Positions 20,276 through 24,130 of a stretch of 24,130 nucleotides of DNA are shown in pieces. The DNA is taken from the NCBI GenBank assembly GCA_002480345.1, contig DLBY01000010.1, forward strand, positions 746-24,875, in the 5' to 3' direction. Source of the DNA: Phycisphaerales bacterium UBA7812 (GTDB taxonomy: Bacteria; Planctomycetota; Phycisphaerae; Phycisphaerales; UBA1924). Position numbers and translations under genes: made by a program. The number at the start of each line of letters is the position of its first letter. The first letter of the stretch is position 1. The notes beneath the pieces were generated by a model. The model searched no databases, had not been told where the DNA came from, and saw nothing but the letters and a program-made list of their open reading frames with translations.

Positions 20276-22540
20276 ATGAAGCTCAAAGGCATCAACCCGC
20301 TCGAGCAGCATGTCGAGAAGATCGTGCTGGGGCTGGTCGCGCTCGTGTTCGTGGGCGTGCTGGCGGTCCAGTTCCTTGTCTCCCCCAACAGCGTGGACTA
20401 CGACGGGCAGCCGATCCCGCCCGACCAGGTGCTGACGCGACTGGGCGACAAGGCGAAGGGCGTGCTCGCGTCGATGAACGATCCCGATCCGACGCTGCCG
20501 CCCGTCGAGACGCCCGATCTGCTCGCGTCGTACGAGGCGAAGCTCGCGGACGCGGGGTTCGGTGGCACGCGGGTCGCGGCGACGCCGTACGGCGAGCGTT
20601 TCGATCTCGCGGTGAGCGAGGTGGAGGGGCTGGACGGGCCCGTGACGCCGCTCCGGTTGCCCCTTCCGGATCAGCCGATGGCGGTGAGCCAGTGGACGAC
20701 GGTCGATCCGTTCTTCGCCCGATCGAACCCGTCGATGGATCGTTACCTGCCCGAGGTCCAGCCCATGGACAAGGTCAGCGTGACCGTCGAGGCGAAAGTG
20801 AACGGCGAACTGATCCGCGAGGTGCTCGAGAGCGCCGACGAGGGCAAGCGGTCGATCCCCTCGCACTGGTGGTCGGAGGGCGGGGAGGGACTCATCGAGG
20901 TGCTCACCGTCGAGGCGGAACGGCAGAAGCAAAACCCCGATGGATCGTGGAGTGCCGCGGAGCCCGTGGAGTCCGTCCGCTGGACCCCGACGCTGCTGGA
21001 GGCGTTCAACGAGGGCGTCAACACCGACGAAACGCTGGATTGGGATGACTTCCGCGCCGCGGACCTGATCAACCTCGCGATGCTCGCGAAGGACGACCCG
21101 AGCCTGGTGTCCCAGCCCTCGTTCCTGCCCTCGATCGCGGGGGTGGAATGGGTGCCGCCCAGCAAGGTGGAACAGCGTCAGGCGCGGCTCGACCTCGAGG
21201 CGAAGATCGGGCGCGTCGAGCGAGAGATCCAGGACCTCAACGAGGAGATCGCCCAGATCCAGGACCGCATGGCGGCAAACCAGCAGCGGCAGAGCCAGGA
21301 CCCCGATCCGGGTGGTCGGAGCGGCGGTGGCGGCGGCGGGGGTGGTTTCACTATCGGCGGCGGCGGTCCCAGCACCTCTCGCAGCCGTGCGAACCGACCC
21401 GATCCGATGCAGCAGCGGATCGAATCCAAGCGTGAAGACATCGCGGAGAAGAACGCGGAACTCGACAGCCTGTTCGAGCAGCTCGCGGACCTCGGCGGGG
21501 ACGCCGATCCGCAGCGGCCCGGCACGCCCCGTCGGCCCGGCACCCAGTCGGGCGGTCAGGCGGGTCGCCCGGGCGGCAACCCGCTGATCCTGGGCGGTGG
21601 GGGCGGCGGGCCGCCCCTGATCCTGGGCGGTGATCCGGATCCGTCGCGGTCGCGCAGCACGCGGGGCACCCGGGTCTCGCGGGCATCGGCCGTCGAATCA
21701 CCGGGTCCGCTCCTCAGCCTGGACGAGTACTCGGTGTGGATCCACGATCTGAACACGGAACCGGGAGCGGTGTACCGATACCGCGTTCGGTACGGCGTGA
21801 ACAACCCCCTCTTCAAGCGGTCGGTCGGGTCGGAAGACCCCGAGATGCAGGCGATCGCGGAGGAGCCGATCGTGGAGAGCGACTGGTCAGCATGGACCGA
21901 CCCGGTCTCGGTCGGGCGCACGAGTTACTTCTTCGTCACGAACGCGAGAGACCAGGGGCAACTGGGCCAGTCCGCGGCGTCCGCGACGGCGGAGGTCTAC
22001 CGGATGTTCTACGGGTACTACCGCAAGCACACGCTCTCCCTCGAGCCCGGGGACGCGGTGCAGGGCGAGTTCCGCCTGCCCGACGATCTCCCGTTGTTCG
22101 ATGTCCGGGAGGCGTCTGCGGACGAGGTGCTGGCCTACTTCGACGAGCGTGAGGCGGAGAACGACCCGGCCGGCACCAGGCGGACCACACAAACAGCGGG
22201 CATCGTGCTCGGCGCTGGCAACACGCCGGACCCCGACGAGGACGAGGACGGGGAGGAGATCGAGCGAGATTGGCTGACGCTGGTCCAACCTCGGTATCCG
22301 CTCGCTGTGGACGCGGTGATGCTGGATGTCGCGGAGTATCCGGTCGTCGAGAGCGCCTCGCTCGAGGGATCGAGGGCACGCCGGGTGTTGGAGGTGCTGT
22401 TCTTCGACCCGATTTCGGGTGTCGTGGCGCGTCGCCCCGACCGGGATCGGGAGATGCCGGAGTATGCAGCGGTTCAGCAATCGGCAGGTCTCGCGGAGTC
22501 TGCGGAGCTGCGTCGGCCGGATCCCGAGTATCTTCCGTGA
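20276..22540 (+). CDS. Large membrane-anchored coiled-coil protein of the pilus/secretion operon
   Basis: 754 residues, no named family recognised. A cytosolic start of about 14 residues precedes one transmembrane helix at about 15-35 (KIVLGLVALVFVGVLAVQFLV). The periplasmic part contains an N-terminal domain (about 60-290), a coiled coil (about 297-341, QARLDLEAKIGRVEREIQDL), a Gly-rich linker, a second coil (about 378-407), another Gly-rich linker with a repeated PLILGG unit, and a beta-rich domain at about 480-610 that looks fibronectin-like (GAVYRYRVRYGVNNP, SDWSAWTDPVSVG). Operon position suggests a structural part of the platform, perhaps replacing PilP/GspC in linking to the outer-membrane channel; this is inference. 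AAGGA precedes the ATG; the gap to the upstream gene is 46 bp. The last 80 residues are Asp/Glu/Arg-rich. Confidence 0.7.
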   Translation: MKLKGINPLEQHVEKIVLGLVALVFVGVLAVQFLVSPNSVDYDGQPIPPDQVLTRLGDKAKGVLASMNDPDPTLPPVETPDLLASYEAKLADAGFGGTRVAATPYGERFDLAVSEVEGLDGPVTPLRLPLPDQPMAVSQWTTVDPFFARSNPSMDRYLPEVQPMDKVSVTVEAKVNGELIREVLESADEGKRSIPSHWWSEGGEGLIEVLTVEAERQKQNPDGSWSAAEPVESVRWTPTLLEAFNEGVNTDETLDWDDFRAADLINLAMLAKDDPSLVSQPSFLPSIAGVEWVPPSKVEQRQARLDLEAKIGRVEREIQDLNEEIAQIQDRMAANQQRQSQDPDPGGRSGGGGGGGGFTIGGGGPSTSRSRANRPDPMQQRIESKREDIAEKNAELDSLFEQLADLGGDADPQRPGTPRRPGTQSGGQAGRPGGNPLILGGGGGGPPLILGGDPDPSRSRSTRGTRVSRASAVESPGPLLSLDEYSVWIHDLNTEPGAVYRYRVRYGVNNPLFKRSVGSEDPEMQAIAEEPIVESDWSAWTDPVSVGRTSYFFVTNARDQGQLGQSAASATAEVYRMFYGYYRKHTLSLEPGDAVQGEFRLPDDLPLFDVREASADEVLAYFDEREAENDPAGTRRTTQTAGIVLGAGNTPDPDEDEDGEEIERDWLTLVQPRYPLAVDAVMLDVAEYPVVESASLEGSRARRVLEVLFFDPISGVVARRPDRDREMPEYAAVQQSAGLAESAELRRPDPEYLP

Positions 22541-22623
22541 GTTAGTGGCCGATACCGGCTCGCGTCCGGTTCGTCTTGCGTGCCGGCGTGTGACGAAAAG
22601 GTGAAAAAACGAGGCCGCCGCGT

Positions 22624-22651
22624 TTGACGCAACGCGGATTGCGCCTAGCAT
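22624..22651 (+). promoter_or_regulatory. rRNA promoter upstream of the 23S gene
   Basis: TTGACG (5 of 6 with TTGACA) and TAGCAT (4 of 6 with TATAAT) are separated by 16 bp. An A-rich stretch at 22594-22608 lies where an UP element would be. Transcription should begin near 22658. This is the most canonical promoter in the window. Confidence 0.8.
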
Positions 22652-22703
22652 CCCCTCGCCTCGCAGCGGACCGGTTTCACAGCCGGAACAAAGCGGAGCG
22701 AAC

Positions 22704-22717
22704 CCCGCGAAAGCGGG
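22704..22717 (+). promoter_or_regulatory. boxB-like hairpin in rRNA leader
   Basis: CCCGC-GAAA-GCGGG forms a 5-bp stem with a GNRA tetraloop about 40 nt upstream of boxA, the order seen in rRNA antitermination regions. Confidence 0.5.
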
Positions 22718-22755
22718 ACTTGGCGGGCCTTCGGGTCGATCCCGTTTCCCGCCTG

Positions 22756-22767
22756 GCTCTTTGACAA
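22756..22767 (+). promoter_or_regulatory. boxA-like antitermination site
   Basis: GCTCTTTGACAA differs from the E. coli rRNA boxA (GCTCTTTAACAA) at one base. In RNA form boxA binds NusB and S10 and keeps RNA polymerase from terminating early in the long untranslated rRNA transcript. Confidence 0.7.
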
Positions 22768-22790
22768 CCGGATATCGACGGGCAGATTTT

Positions 22791-22863
22791 GGCCCCGCCT
22801 TTCCCCTCGCCGGCTTGTTGAGTCGTCGGCTTGGGGACTGATTTCCGTCTTGTAGGCGGGGCC
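22791..22863 (+). repeat. Long hairpin in the 23S leader
   Basis: A perfect 10-bp inverted repeat, GGCCCCGCCT (22791-22800) and AGGCGGGGCC (22854-22863), encloses 53 nt. Inside it, CCCC/GGGG and GCCG/CGGC form further stems. It could be a processing site or an independent structural domain of the leader. Confidence 0.6.
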
Positions 22864-23095
22864 TTGTTGAGTATCTCGTAGCGTTTAGAGCTGGTGCCGC
22901 ACCGTTCAGTCGACCTAGGGCTGATCGGGGCGGATGTCCGTCCTGGATGTGGTGAGCGGTTCGCCGTGACACCACAGTCTGTCTCCCGGAATCTTGGGGA
23001 GACCATTCATGCAGTCCAGGGCGTGCGCTGTGCTCCTTCCCGCGGCGTGCGGCTGTCGGTTTCGACCGGCGGGCGTCTCGGCGTTTGGTAGGAGT

Positions 23096-24130
<1,035 letters not shown>

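Larger units (their letters stand above)
22658..23095 (+). other. Structured 5' leader of the 23S rRNA transcript (no gene)
   Basis: About 440 nt between the promoter and mature 23S. It contains no tRNA, no 16S sequence and no believable protein. It holds a GAAA-capped hairpin (22704-22717), a larger hairpin GGCGGG/CCCGCC (22722-22753), a boxA-like site (22756-22767) and a long inverted repeat (22791-22863). The last 230 nt show no further motif that I can name; part should pair with the 3' flank of 23S outside the window. Confidence 0.7.

Noticed and set aside
22761..22790. TTGACA at 22761-22766 as a second 23S promoter
   Set aside because: It is part of the boxA-like GCTCTTTGACAA, and no good -10 lies 16-18 bp downstream.

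Overview
This window looks like a chromosomal segment from a GC-rich planctomycete, most probably class Phycisphaerae. The pointers are: a lipoprotein ending in a two-repeat 'GC-type dockerin' tail (LDLADINAF repeats, terminal GCP), a membrane protein ending in a CPKCGYDMR...CPECG zinc ribbon, a pilus/secretion inner-membrane operon with a GspL-like PilM fusion, and a 23S rRNA gene with its own promoter and no 16S or tRNA gene directly upstream. The taxonomic placement is inference from these hallmarks; no search was run. There are no insertion sequences, integrases, CRISPR arrays or tRNA genes in the window.

Layout. 1-473 (minus) is the 5' part of rsmD, divergent from an alpha/beta hydrolase gene that overlaps trpB by one base (521-2646). 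A zinc-ribbon membrane protein follows (2712-3503). 3592-6030 is a tightly overlapping four-gene operon: two small membrane proteins, a ferric-reductase-like transmembrane protein fused to a Rieske domain, and a membrane-anchored protein with a Cys/His motif. It is followed after 18 bp by a Ser/Thr kinase with a TPR tail (6049-8580). A dockerin-tailed lipoprotein (8745-10604) ends at a clear terminator. 10745-11985 holds a nucleotide-sugar epimerase plus a 65-residue protein. 12117-13270 holds a small anchored acidic protein and a family-4-like uracil-DNA glycosylase, followed by a hairpin-rich stretch ending in a terminator (possible small RNA or 3' UTR). Two minus-strand units follow: a CusF-like copper-binding lipoprotein (13530-14015) and an unrecognised 111-residue basic protein (14132-14467) with its own promoter and terminator. 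14742-16438 holds a Memo-like protein with an extra N-terminal domain and a small membrane protein. 16619-22540 is a three-gene pilus/secretion platform operon. From 22624 to the end there is a strong promoter, a structured leader of about 440 nt with a boxA-like site, and the first ~1,035 nt of 23S rRNA.

How the parts work together. The Rieske operon is an inner-membrane electron-transfer module whose partner is not obvious; the final Cys/His protein is the best candidate. The pilus operon encodes only the inner-membrane alignment subcomplex, so the ATPases, pilins and secretin must lie elsewhere. Several first genes of transcription units (rsmD, the Rieske operon, the epimerase, the CusF-like gene) have a TANNNT-like hexamer exactly six bases before the start codon, which suggests leaderless mRNAs. 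Genes inside operons and several others use Shine-Dalgarno sites instead.
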